A DNA stretch of 64,000 nt, taken from NCBI RefSeq assembly GCF_017874255.1, contig NZ_JAGGLD010000001.1, positions 1,178,001-1,242,000 of the forward strand, in the 5' to 3' direction. The position numbers and the translations under genes were made by a program. This DNA is from Paenibacillus shirakamiensis (GTDB lineage: Bacteria; Bacillota; Bacilli; Paenibacillales; Paenibacillaceae). This document shows positions 51,390 through 59,983 of the stretch, piece by piece. Below the pieces are notes generated by a model. It had not been told where the DNA came from. It saw only the letters and a program-made list of their open reading frames with translations, and did no database searches. Each line of letters starts with the position of its first letter. The stretch's first letter is position 1.

Positions 51390-52851
51390 CATCTAACTCT
51401 CCTTCATCAATCGGTAAAACAATAGATAGGGTTAAGCCCTCACCCATCAGACTTTCAGCGTAGATCATTCCTCCGTGACCCGTGATAATCTGCTTCGCAA
51501 TGGCCAGCCCTAAGCCACTGCCCCCCGTATTCGTATTTCTGGATTGTTCCGCTCGGTAGAATCGCTCAAACACATGATTGCAGGCTTCCGCTGGGATACC
51601 CGGCCCGTTATCTGAAATGGTAAGTATGAATTGCTGCCCTTGCTGCTTCGTAAGAAGCGTAATTGTTCGATTAGGCTTGTCCATATATTTCAGACTATTT
51701 TGAATAATATTAGCAAGAACACGTTTAAATGATTCTCGGTCTACTCTTACGTAAGTATGTTCTCCTTCTAACATAACTAGCTTTAACTCCACACGTTGTT
51801 TATCCAGCTCAATGTGCAGTTCTTCCGCCCAATCTTTAAGAAAGGGCAGGATAGGAACCGATTCAAAATGGAATTCAACCTTCTGCATATCTAATTTGGA
51901 GTACAGGAATAGTTCATCGATCAAATGGTCCATATCGCCAGCTTTTGTGGCAATTGTACGCATGTACTTTTCATTTTTTTCAGGTGAATTTGCTACGCCC
52001 TCCAGTATTCCGTCAATGTACCCCTTGATTGCCGTAATCGGTGTCTTCAGATCATGGGATATATTCGTAATGAGCTCTTTCCGATTATTCTCATATTGTT
52101 GCTGAATCTGGATGGACTCCTCAAGCTTGGAACGCATCGCTTCAAAAGCCATGCCTAACTGCCCTAACTCATCTTTTCCATGTATCGCAATTTGAAAATC
52201 CAGATGACCTTCGGTAACATATATTGCCGCTCTGCGTAGTTCTTGTAACGGACGAATAATCTTTCTCGACATGTATGTGGTAAGGAGAATATGAGTAACT
52301 AAAAGTGTGAATAGCGTAGCAAGGAACAGTATAGGAAAAAAGGTTCGGACAAAATGAACCCATGGATCCATTTTCGTAAGTAGAAATAACGTAATAGGTT
52401 CATTGGCCTTGGACAAGAGATCGTACTGAGCTACCTGCATCCATGTATCATGCAGTTTCAATTGAATAGGCTCATGATGCTCCCCCTCTTTTACAAAAGA
52501 AGAAAGGCTATCGGTAAGCTCTTTGGAGAGCACTAACGATGTGGATTTATACAGCGTGCCCTGTGAAGAACGAATATACATGTTAGTATTTTTCTTAAGT
52601 AAATCTGCTGAGAAATCATCTAGAAACTGGGTATTGCTGAGCAAATCTTTATTTTGGACAAAGGTATGCTTGATTAAGTTATGCATATCCCCTTCTTCAA
52701 TCCCTTCGAATTTGCTCTCATAAGCATTCTTCAAGCTTTGCACATCACCGCGATATACAAAAGTTAATAAAATTGCCATGATGCCAATCAGAACTAAAGG
52801 GATGACGAGCATCGCAGCATAAGAAAGCAGTAATTTTACTCGAATAGACAT
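51364..52851 (-). CDS. Sensor histidine kinase (VanS-like)
   Basis: A 495-residue membrane kinase: first span (about 8-32), outer sensor loop (33-170), second span (about 172-195), HAMP, then HisKA with NISHDLKTPITAIKGYIDGI and the ATPase boxes NIIQNSLKYM, ISDNGPGI and GGSGLGLAIAKQI. It phosphorylates the overlapping response regulator. AGGTGA lies 6 nt before the ATG. Confidence 0.92.
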   Translation of the reverse strand: MSIRVKLLLSYAAMLVIPLVLIGIMAILLTFVYRGDVQSLKNAYESKFEGIEEGDMHNLIKHTFVQNKDLLSNTQFLDDFSADLLKKNTNMYIRSSQGTLYKSTSLVLSKELTDSLSSFVKEGEHHEPIQLKLHDTWMQVAQYDLLSKANEPITLFLLTKMDPWVHFVRTFFPILFLATLFTLLVTHILLTTYMSRKIIRPLQELRRAAIYVTEGHLDFQIAIHGKDELGQLGMAFEAMRSKLEESIQIQQQYENNRKELITNISHDLKTPITAIKGYIDGILEGVANSPEKNEKYMRTIATKAGDMDHLIDELFLYSKLDMQKVEFHFESVPILPFLKDWAEELHIELDKQRVELKLVMLEGEHTYVRVDRESFKRVLANIIQNSLKYMDKPNRTITLLTKQQGQQFILTISDNGPGIPAEACNHVFERFYRAEQSRNTNTGGSGLGLAIAKQIITGHGGMIYAESLMGEGLTLSIVLPIDEGELDDDTTYSYR

Positions 52852-52868
52852 CTAAACTCACCTAATCT

Positions 52869-53333
52869 CTATAGTATGTAAGAAGTATAAACAAAATAGT
52901 ATAAATAACAACTCAAGCTCACGCCTAAAAGGAGTCCACCTAGCACTTCTACTTTTCGATGACCTAGCAATTCCTTCAGTTGCGTAGCCGCAGTCTCATC
53001 TCTTGTCAATAACGATAGCTCCTTCGTGATGCGATTCAAGATTGTAGCATGAATTCCGGCTTGACGACGAATTCCGGTCGCATCATACATTGTAATAGCA
53101 CTGAACACTGCAACTATGGCGAACATGGAAGAATCCCATCCATACCGAATTCCGATCGAAGTAGTTAATGCAGTCACCGCTGCTGAGTGAGAGCTGGGCA
53201 TGCCCCCTGTATTCATAGCCAATCGAAAATCCCATATTCTATAGCGCAGCCAATATAAAGGCACCTTCATCAATTGAGCAATAATCATGGAAATAAAAGC
53301 GGACATAAGCGGGAAATTATATATTATATGCAA
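52869..53333 (-). CDS. DUF212 (divergent PAP2) family membrane protein, YuiD-like
   Basis: A 154-residue membrane protein of PF02681. The motif GGMPSSHSAAVTAL matches the acid-phosphatase-like core, and MYDATGIRRQAGIHA is typical of the family. It has about four helices. Biochemical role unproven; relation to PAP2 enzymes suggests a lipid phosphate. TTG start with GGAGG 8 nt upstream. It is first in line before the kinase gene and may share its transcript. Confidence 0.82.
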   Translation of the reverse strand: MHIIYNFPLMSAFISMIIAQLMKVPLYWLRYRIWDFRLAMNTGGMPSSHSAAVTALTTSIGIRYGWDSSMFAIVAVFSAITMYDATGIRRQAGIHATILNRITKELSLLTRDETAATQLKELLGHRKVEVLGGLLLGVSLSCYLYYFVYTSYIL

Positions 53334-53557
53334 CCTTCAATCCTCCTAAGTTCTACTAGTATCTTTGATCTCACTATAGACGCTAAGAATAAACTACTTA
53401 TGAATCAAATCTTAACATTTTATTAACTAAGCTAAGCTCTCCCTCATATTCACCAAAGTTTCTAACCCCCCTCTTTGGAGGTAATAGAGCAAAACACCCA
53501 AACAAAGATTCATAGATTAGAGTTGTAAATGACAGACATTTGATGGAGGCGTGACCT

Positions 53558-54154
53558 ATTTTAATCTCAGAACTAACCCAAGAGGAGTTAACCCCCGATG
53601 TGATAGAGAAGTTGCTATTTAATATATCCGATGATGGACAGCCGGCTGATTGCATTTTCGTCTTCGGGAGCAATAAAGCAGCTAAGTACCGAGTACCAAG
53701 ATCCGTAGAGTTGTACAAGCAAAAGCGTGCAGAGAAATTGCTCTTCTCAGGAGGCACGATATGGAAAGATGTAAACGTTCCCGAATCAGTAGCGATGCAG
53801 CAGCGTGCCATGGAACTAGGTATTCCTGAGAAGGATATTATCGTGGAGACTGCTTCGCGATCTACCAAAGAGAATGTATTATCATCACTCACCCTCTTGG
53901 ATCAGGAATTCATGTTACATAACATCAAACGCATTCTTCTCGTTACTTCTCCCTTCCACATGCGCAGAGCCTATTTGACCATGCGGACTTATATGCCTAG
54001 CTGGATAGAGTTCTCGTTTGGCCCGGCTAGTAGCCTAACGCATACGCTAGATACTTGGTATGAGCACGAAGGAACAAAAAAGAGAGCTTTGGAGGAATCC
54101 AAAAAGATTATAGAGTATGTGCACATGGGTGCTTTGAAGGATGATGTCGTGTAA
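53558..54154 (+). CDS. DUF218/YdcF family protein, probably starting at ATT
   Basis: A protein of about 198 residues with the DUF218 (ElyC/SanA/YdcF) fold: ADCIFVFGSNKA, FSGGTIWKDVNVPES and LLVTSPFHMRRAYLTMR. Members take part in envelope or small-molecule metabolism; the exact role is unknown. A GTG at 53600 gives a shorter protein but has no ribosome site and drops the conserved N-terminal stretch LISELTQEELTPD. GGAGG lies 8 nt before an in-frame ATT at 53558, and a stop codon lies just upstream, so ATT is the best start I can find. Confidence 0.8.
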   Translation: MLISELTQEELTPDVIEKLLFNISDDGQPADCIFVFGSNKAAKYRVPRSVELYKQKRAEKLLFSGGTIWKDVNVPESVAMQQRAMELGIPEKDIIVETASRSTKENVLSSLTLLDQEFMLHNIKRILLVTSPFHMRRAYLTMRTYMPSWIEFSFGPASSLTHTLDTWYEHEGTKKRALEESKKIIEYVHMGALKDDVV

Positions 54155-54191
54155 TCTAAAGCGGCAATGAGAATTACTATAGCTCTCCAAT

Positions 54192-54240
54192 AAAAAACGG
54201 CCTCATCGCTAATTAAGCGAGTAAGAGCCGTTCTTTTCAT
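54192..54240 (+). terminator. Terminator of the DUF218 gene
   Basis: AAAACGGC pairs with GCCGTTCTTTT around an inner CGCT-AATT-AAGCG stem, with a T-rich end. Confidence 0.75.
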
Positions 54241-54262
54241 TGTTAATTTTAAAAGTGGATTT

Positions 54263-54310
54263 CTAGCAAGGAAAGACCTCTCAATTAATTGAGAGGTCTT
54301 TCCTTGCTAG
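54263..54310. repeat. 48-bp perfect palindrome after the GH31 gene
   Basis: Arms of 24 bp meet without a loop: CTAGCAAGGAAAGACC then TCTCAATT, followed by the exact complement. It begins one base after the GH31 stop codon on the minus strand. No T run follows, so it is not a standard terminator; it may block 3' decay or stop transcription in another way. Confidence 0.85.
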
Positions 54311-54311
54311 C

Positions 54312-55838
54312 TTATACTTTTCGGTACCACGGAAGCACATCAATCGGAGCATCTACAACATTTGTGCAAGGACCCACAATCCGGTCCCCCTGCTCGTTAA
54401 CCCAGATACCTGGCGGAAATGTAACCTTACGGCGAATCGCACCTTTTTCTAGTACAGGTGCCACTAAAATATAATCGCCGAGCAAAAATTGATCGCTAAT
54501 CCGCTCGTAACCCACCTCAGGGTAAGCATAAGCTAAATGTCGCATCATCGGCTCTCCATCCTGCGATGCCTGCTTAGCTAATTCTAAAATTTCACTTCCC
54601 AGACGCGTATGCAGATCTGCCGCCTGTACGCAGTACCTATGATGTTCTTCATCCAGTACACGCCATGGCGCCGCCGAGAATTGCATCATCGGAAATAGGG
54701 CGGCGCACTGGGCAGAACGAACAAATAGTTCCTGATCCAGCGATGCTGATAATTGCAGAAAATGTTCATACTCCCCGCCACCAATCATATCGGGACAAAT
54801 AAAGGGATGCCCCAGTAAACCTTGTGCCAGAGCATCTGGAATGAGCGACGAAAGTCCGTTTCCTTCCCATGTATGCAGCTTATCTTTGAGGCGTTGAGCA
54901 AGAGGCTGACCTCCTAGCTTCCAACAGGCACGGTATTCGTTAAGCGAGAATTCAAGTCCAATTCGGGCCCATGCCTCGCATTGCTCATGCGGTGTGGATG
55001 GGGCGGCGGATTGATCCGATGCTTCATAAAATTCGATATCTCCAGCATCTAGTTTGAATCCATCAATTCCATAATTGTGTTGGAGATCACTTAGCTGCTG
55101 CTTGAACCACGTTACCGCTTCTTCATGACTTCCATCCAGTACACCACTATACCCGTTCCACCAGTGACGGATTGCAGTATTTCCATGCTTATCTTTTAGA
55201 AGATATCCCTTATCCTCCAGTTCGCGGAATGTTCTAGAATCAGGACTTACAAAAGGACAAACCCATAACATGACTTTGAATCCCATCTGATGAAGCTGAT
55301 CCACCATTCCCTTAGGATCTGGAAATCTTCCAGAATGAAATACCCAATTCCCGTAGGGTTCATGCCAATTGTCATCAATCATGATTACGCCGGGAGCCAT
55401 CCCCGCTGCTAACACGGATCTAGCATAAGCTAGCACTTTCTCTTGTGTAGGTTGGTACAACAATTCAATCCATAAATTATACTGCGGTGCTGTGAATAAT
55501 AGTTCATCGGGATATGCGCCCGAAGTGGGGAAGTGCTGTCTGGATGCGGCTTGAAAGGCTCCTCTCAGACTACCGAACCCTTCTTGTACTACAATCTCTG
55601 ATGTAAGTCCCGTAATGGTGATGGCCTCTGCTGTAAAGGAGAACGAGAAGGGCTGATCAGACCAGATATACCTACCTTTATTAGATAATAGCAACGGCGC
55701 GGCCTGATTCATTCCTAACGTAGCGAACAGATCTGCTTCAAATGGCTTCGCTCCATACGGCATGTGTGAGCCATCTGCTGCTCTTCCACCCCACCACTGT
55801 TCATTAGGCAATAGGATAATAACTTGTGTGTCTTTCAT
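54312..55838 (-). CDS. GH31 glycosidase (alpha-glucosidase/alpha-galactosidase clade)
   Basis: A 508-residue cytoplasmic glycoside hydrolase family 31 enzyme, shorter than typical 650-800-residue members. The catalytic nucleophile is Asp in GIDGFKLDAGD, the acid/base is probably Asp in FICPDMIGGG, and the barrel begins with VIMIDDNW. The core and small size resemble the MYORG-like GH31 group, some of which act on alpha-galactosides; the linkage it cuts is not certain. It is the last gene of a binding protein-permease-permease-hydrolase operon. AAGGAG lies 9 nt before the ATG at 55838. Confidence 0.85.
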   Translation of the reverse strand: MKDTQVIILLPNEQWWGGRAADGSHMPYGAKPFEADLFATLGMNQAAPLLLSNKGRYIWSDQPFSFSFTAEAITITGLTSEIVVQEGFGSLRGAFQAASRQHFPTSGAYPDELLFTAPQYNLWIELLYQPTQEKVLAYARSVLAAGMAPGVIMIDDNWHEPYGNWVFHSGRFPDPKGMVDQLHQMGFKVMLWVCPFVSPDSRTFRELEDKGYLLKDKHGNTAIRHWWNGYSGVLDGSHEEAVTWFKQQLSDLQHNYGIDGFKLDAGDIEFYEASDQSAAPSTPHEQCEAWARIGLEFSLNEYRACWKLGGQPLAQRLKDKLHTWEGNGLSSLIPDALAQGLLGHPFICPDMIGGGEYEHFLQLSASLDQELFVRSAQCAALFPMMQFSAAPWRVLDEEHHRYCVQAADLHTRLGSEILELAKQASQDGEPMMRHLAYAYPEVGYERISDQFLLGDYILVAPVLEKGAIRRKVTFPPGIWVNEQGDRIVGPCTNVVDAPIDVLPWYRKV

Positions 55839-55879
55839 GTATTCGAACTCCTTTGATAGGTTCATTCCGTTCATGATCT

Positions 55880-56716
55880 TTAACCTTTGACAGATCCGGC
55901 TGCAATACCACTAATGATGTATTTCTGCATGATGATGTAGAACAAGAGCAGCGGCGCAACGCCTAGAACCATCATCGGGAAAAATGCGGTCCAATTTGTA
56001 GAGAATTGTCCAATGTTCCGGTACACTTCTTGAAGAATGACCGCTTTTTCTCTAGTCTGTAGGAATAATAACGGACCCATGAAATCATTCCAAAAAGTAA
56101 GTGAATTGAGAATCGCCGCAGAAGCAATGACGGGCTGCATAAGGGGAAGAACAATACGGAAAAATGTTCCGACTACCCCCGAACCATCAATAGAAGCGGA
56201 TTCCTCTACTTCAAGTGGAAGAGATTTCACGAAGTTAATGAATAAGAATACGTTAAATGGAATCGTTACGGACACGTTTATAATGACAACAGCCCATAGC
56301 GTATTCATCAGATGCATAGACATGATCAGTTTATAAAGTGGAATAAGCGCAATCTGAAATGGAACTACGAGACCAGCAATAATCGCAAGAAACAGTAGTT
56401 TGCTCAGCCAATTCCGAGATCTAGCGAACCCATATGAAGCCATACAAGGGAGAATCGTGCATCCTATTAGAGAAAAGAACGTAATGATAAAATTATTCAT
56501 GAATACTCTTGGATAGTGCATCAATTTCCATGCGTCTACGTAATTGCTCAAAATCCATTGATGAGGCAGGCCCAGAGGACTGGCGGCTGCCTCTTCTGGC
56601 GTCTTCAAGGTAGTTACTAGTAAATAGTAGATAGGAAGTGCTACAAGAATCGCAATAACAATCAGACAAAATTCAAGTACATACGGACGCTTTTCTTTGG
56701 TTGTAGTGGCTTGCAT
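55880..56716 (-). CDS. Carbohydrate ABC transporter permease (MalG type)
   Basis: A 278-residue permease with six predicted helices and EAA loop EESASIDGSGVVGTFFRIVLP at about residue 180. Its ATG follows the stop of the upstream permease directly, so the two are translated together. It imports the oligosaccharide used by the GH31 enzyme. ATPase not encoded nearby. Confidence 0.9.
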   Translation of the reverse strand: MQATTTKEKRPYVLEFCLIVIAILVALPIYYLLVTTLKTPEEAAASPLGLPHQWILSNYVDAWKLMHYPRVFMNNFIITFFSLIGCTILPCMASYGFARSRNWLSKLLFLAIIAGLVVPFQIALIPLYKLIMSMHLMNTLWAVVIINVSVTIPFNVFLFINFVKSLPLEVEESASIDGSGVVGTFFRIVLPLMQPVIASAAILNSLTFWNDFMGPLLFLQTREKAVILQEVYRNIGQFSTNWTAFFPMMVLGVAPLLLFYIIMQKYIISGIAAGSVKG

Positions 56717-57589
56717 TTAAGATACCTCCCAACGCTTCATTAGACGAAGCTGTAGAACCGTCACAATCATGACAAAGGATGAGAACAAGACACCAAGCGC
56801 AGAGGCATAACCCAATTGACTATCCGTGAATGCGCGCTGAAGCAGAACCGTCACAATACTTTCTGTAGCATGACCCGGTCCCCCATTCGTCATGGAGAAA
56901 ATAATATCGAACACTTTTAGTCCGCCGATCATACTAAGCACGGTATTGATAGTAATGGACGGAACCAATAAGGGAAGTGTGATTTTCCAAAACGTTTTCC
57001 ATCCATTGGCCCCATCCATATGAGCCGCTTCGAATAATTCCTTCGATATCCCTTGAAGGTTGGCTAAATAGATAACCATAGCCCAGCCTGTCCACTGCCA
57101 CACTTGAGTTAGAATTACAGAATATAGAGCTAGTTTGGCACTTCCAAGCCAGTTGACCGATCCAAGTCCAAGGTGCGTAAGAATCTGATTCAAAGGGCCA
57201 TAGTCGAGTGATGACATAATATAGGACCATAAGAAACCTACGACCAAGGGACTCAGTACAGCGGGTGCAAAAAAGATCATGCGCAACCAATTTTTAGTGC
57301 GCAAATTTCTATCTAAAGCCACGGCCAAAGGTACAGCCAACGCATTTTGTACAATGGTCATAATAATCGCATACAGAATAGAATTCTTGATTCCCGTTAA
57401 CACCACATCATCATGAAAGAGGGCTTTGTAATTATCTAAACCGATAAAATGGATGTTTTTTTGAAGCAACGACCAATCTGTAAAGCTGTGTACAAATGTA
57501 GAGATAACAGGATACAGATAAAAAATCATATAGATCAGCACTGCCGGCAAGATTAGTAGAAAAAAGGAGCGTTCTCGTTTTCGTAGCAT
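56717..57589 (-). CDS. Carbohydrate ABC transporter permease (MalF type)
   Basis: A 290-residue permease, six helices, EAA loop FEAAHMDGANGWKTFWKITL at about residue 186. It lies 75 nt behind the binding protein gene, with an mRNA hairpin between them, and abuts the next permease gene. Confidence 0.9.
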   Translation of the reverse strand: MLRKRERSFFLLILPAVLIYMIFYLYPVISTFVHSFTDWSLLQKNIHFIGLDNYKALFHDDVVLTGIKNSILYAIIMTIVQNALAVPLAVALDRNLRTKNWLRMIFFAPAVLSPLVVGFLWSYIMSSLDYGPLNQILTHLGLGSVNWLGSAKLALYSVILTQVWQWTGWAMVIYLANLQGISKELFEAAHMDGANGWKTFWKITLPLLVPSITINTVLSMIGGLKVFDIIFSMTNGGPGHATESIVTVLLQRAFTDSQLGYASALGVLFSSFVMIVTVLQLRLMKRWEVS

Positions 57590-57617
57590 GGTTGTGACTT
57601 CCTTTCTAAGTAAAAGT

Positions 57618-57653
57618 TCGGGGATATCCGGATACTTCCCGAGATATCCCCGA
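57618..57653 (-). promoter_or_regulatory. Intra-operon hairpin between binding-protein and permease genes
   Basis: TCGGGGATATC and GATATCCCCGA form a perfect 11-bp stem around a 14-nt loop, without a T run. Such hairpins behind binding-protein genes commonly stabilise the upstream mRNA, so that more binding protein than permease is made. Confidence 0.65.
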
Positions 57654-57664
57654 CGCTCACCTGA

Positions 57665-58939
57665 TTATTTGCCCGTTAATGTCTTACGCTGTTGATCTGC
57701 TTTGTCATCCAATACTTTCAAAGCCTCTTCTACAGTTCTTCCGCCCGTAAGCACTTCTTGAAGCGCCTTACCATAGTCTTCCGCGATAGCTCCGAAAGGC
57801 CAATTGATCCATGGTGCATAGACATGACCTTCTTTGAATGCTGCTGCTGAATCTTGATATTCTGCTGGCAATTGCACATCTACCCCTTTTAAGAAGGAGC
57901 TTCCGAAGTTGTCCTTAATAAGTGCTTGCTGTGCCTCCGGTGTAGAAGTCACCTCTAGAACCTGCATAGCTGCGTCTTTATTTTTAGATTGTTTGTTGAT
58001 AGAAAGCGCACTTCCCGGTCCACCAATTAGCCAGCCCGTTCCTTCTGTAAGACCCGGGATCGGGAACATACCCATGTTCAGATTAGGATTTTTTTGCTTA
58101 AGTGCTTCTGCCGCCCACGGCCCCGATTCCCACATCGCCGCTTTACCAGTTGCAAATTCATCTTGAGCTTGATCATAATCAATCCCCAGCATATCTTTAG
58201 TTATGTTGCCTTTTTGTATGGTCTCGGTCCATTTTGTTACGAGCTCATTCCAGTTCCCACTCACCTTCTTCGTTCCATCCGAGAAAGCGGTATCAAAATC
58301 TTTGTTCTCTGGCTTAGCGTAGAATTCGTTGAGCAACATCCCCATGGACTGCTTCATCATCGGTTCCCATGACTTGGCGCCCATCGCTTGCGGCTTAATG
58401 CCCGCTTGACGCAGTTTGTCATGAATCGTCATCCATTCATCCCATGTCTTGGGAGGCGTCAGACCTTGCTTCGTAAAAATATCTTTGTTGTACCAGATGC
58501 CTTCGAACCAGGATTGCAATGGAATCGTATACACTTTTCCTTGGTATCGAATCAAGCCCGTATCATTATATTTGCTTGTGAATGAAGCATTAGTGAGATC
58601 TTCGACGTAATCTGCATTAGCATAGACTGCACCACTACCACTAGTCTCAAAAATATCTGGTCCTTCTCCAGCCGCAAGTTGTGTCCGAAGAATATTCTCA
58701 TACGATTTCAAATCGATGAATTGAAATTCAATGTCTACATTAGGCAACTTCTTTTTCAGATATTCCAAATAGGATTTTCGAGTCTCTTCCTTGTTGTATC
58801 CCATGATTCGAATTTTGGTTTTTTTCTCTCCAGAAGCCGAACCATCCTTCCCTGATTTGTCATCAGAACTGCCGCATCCACTAAGAACTAGGGATGAGAC
58901 CATCATCAGACTTGCCATAAGAATTAGTGTTTTTTTCAT
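57665..58939 (-). CDS. Sugar ABC transporter lipoprotein (substrate-binding protein)
   Basis: A 424-residue family 1 solute-binding lipoprotein. Signal MKKTLILMASLMMVSSLVLSGC with lipobox LSGC (Cys22), then a Ser/Gly/Lys linker and a two-lobe binding fold (KIRIMGYNKEETRKSYLEYL; GEGPDIFETSGSGAVY). AGGAGGGG lies before the ATG. First gene of the GH31 operon; the YesM/YesN pair upstream on the same strand likely controls it. Confidence 0.92.
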   Translation of the reverse strand: MKKTLILMASLMMVSSLVLSGCGSSDDKSGKDGSASGEKKTKIRIMGYNKEETRKSYLEYLKKKLPNVDIEFQFIDLKSYENILRTQLAAGEGPDIFETSGSGAVYANADYVEDLTNASFTSKYNDTGLIRYQGKVYTIPLQSWFEGIWYNKDIFTKQGLTPPKTWDEWMTIHDKLRQAGIKPQAMGAKSWEPMMKQSMGMLLNEFYAKPENKDFDTAFSDGTKKVSGNWNELVTKWTETIQKGNITKDMLGIDYDQAQDEFATGKAAMWESGPWAAEALKQKNPNLNMGMFPIPGLTEGTGWLIGGPGSALSINKQSKNKDAAMQVLEVTSTPEAQQALIKDNFGSSFLKGVDVQLPAEYQDSAAAFKEGHVYAPWINWPFGAIAEDYGKALQEVLTGGRTVEEALKVLDDKADQQRKTLTGK

Positions 58940-59212
58940 GATACCCCTCCTGCATTTGAATAATCTATCATTTGATTACAACGTTATCGTACTCTAGAGC
59001 TGGCCCAGTGCTGAAGTCTGGAAACTACCATTTTCGAGACTATACTACACTCCTCTTTTTTCTTTCATTTCTCTTCTGCTCCTAACCAAAAAAAGATCAT
59101 AAAAAAGACCGCAGATAGGATGCGATCCTCTACAAGTAAACTTAAGAATAAAGACATCAGTTAAGATGAACTTCATCTCATATAAAGGAGAAGATAGTAC
59201 CACTACAAAGGT

Positions 59213-59983
59213 CTAAATCTGATCATGTATTAGATCCCGATACTCTTGGGGCATCATCCCCGTAGTCTTTTTGAATACCTTGGTAAAGTAACTTGGATTC
59301 TCATATCCAACTTCATAAGCAATCTCATAATTTCTCTTGGCTGTAGTCCGAAGTAAGGTTTTGGCAGTTTCGATTCTGACATAAGTTACATAATCCCAAA
59401 TATTTTCTCCGGTAATTTTCTTGAATAAATTTGAAAGATAGTTCTTACTTACTCCAATCTCAGTACATATCTCTTCCATAGTCAGACTGCGATGATAATG
59501 CAGCTTAACGAACTGCTTCACTTTTTGCACATGATAATTCTCAGATTGATCGGATTGTGGGGTCTGACCTTCTGGCTCCTTTAAGGACTTCGAAGCGTGC
59601 ATCCGCTCTTTAGTAATCTGGTCCACTGCACGTTCTATAAGATTACGCAACTTACTATCATCCAGCGGTTTCAGAAGATATCCGAACACCCCGGATTCTA
59701 TAGCTCTTTGAGCATATTCAAATTCACCATGGGCACTAAGCAGAATAATCTTCATTTCCGGAATCTCCGCTCGGACTCTTTCAATTAATTCAAGACCGTC
59801 TAGTTCAGGCATGCATATATCTGTAATTAAAAGATGCGGCCTACGTGCGAATAGAATCTCGAGAGCCTGCTGCCCGTCTGTCGCTTTTCCCACAATAGAG
59901 ATGCCATAGGCATCCCAATCTAAAATTTTTTCTAACATAAGAAGAGTCAAAATCTCGTCATCCGCCATTACAAGTTCAAGCAT
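59213..59983 (-). CDS. YesN-type response regulator (REC plus AraC domain), short form
   Basis: A 256-residue regulator. Receiver: ADDEI, phospho-acceptor Asp in LLITDICMPE (about 53), LLKPLD. After a short linker come two AraC helix-turn-helix units (LTMEEICTEIGVSKNYLSNL and NYEIAYEVGYENPSYFTKVF) ending MMPQEYRDL. It is half the length of the YesN protein at 9584-11143, lacking the long middle region. Its gene overlaps the kinase gene by 8 nt; GGGGG lies 6 nt before the ATG at 59983. Confidence 0.92.
   Translation of the reverse strand: MLELVMADDEILTLLMLEKILDWDAYGISIVGKATDGQQALEILFARRPHLLITDICMPELDGLELIERVRAEIPEMKIILLSAHGEFEYAQRAIESGVFGYLLKPLDDSKLRNLIERAVDQITKERMHASKSLKEPEGQTPQSDQSENYHVQKVKQFVKLHYHRSLTMEEICTEIGVSKNYLSNLFKKITGENIWDYVTYVRIETAKTLLRTTAKRNYEIAYEVGYENPSYFTKVFKKTTGMMPQEYRDLIHDQI

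Noticed and set aside
53398..53892. Minus-strand frame of 164 codons over the DUF218 gene
   Set aside because: It is antisense to a conserved protein and its product has no recognisable pattern.
58977..58990. Possible cre site TTACAACGTTATCG before the second sugar-binding protein gene
   Set aside because: Only 11 of 14 consensus positions match, too weak to list as a feature.
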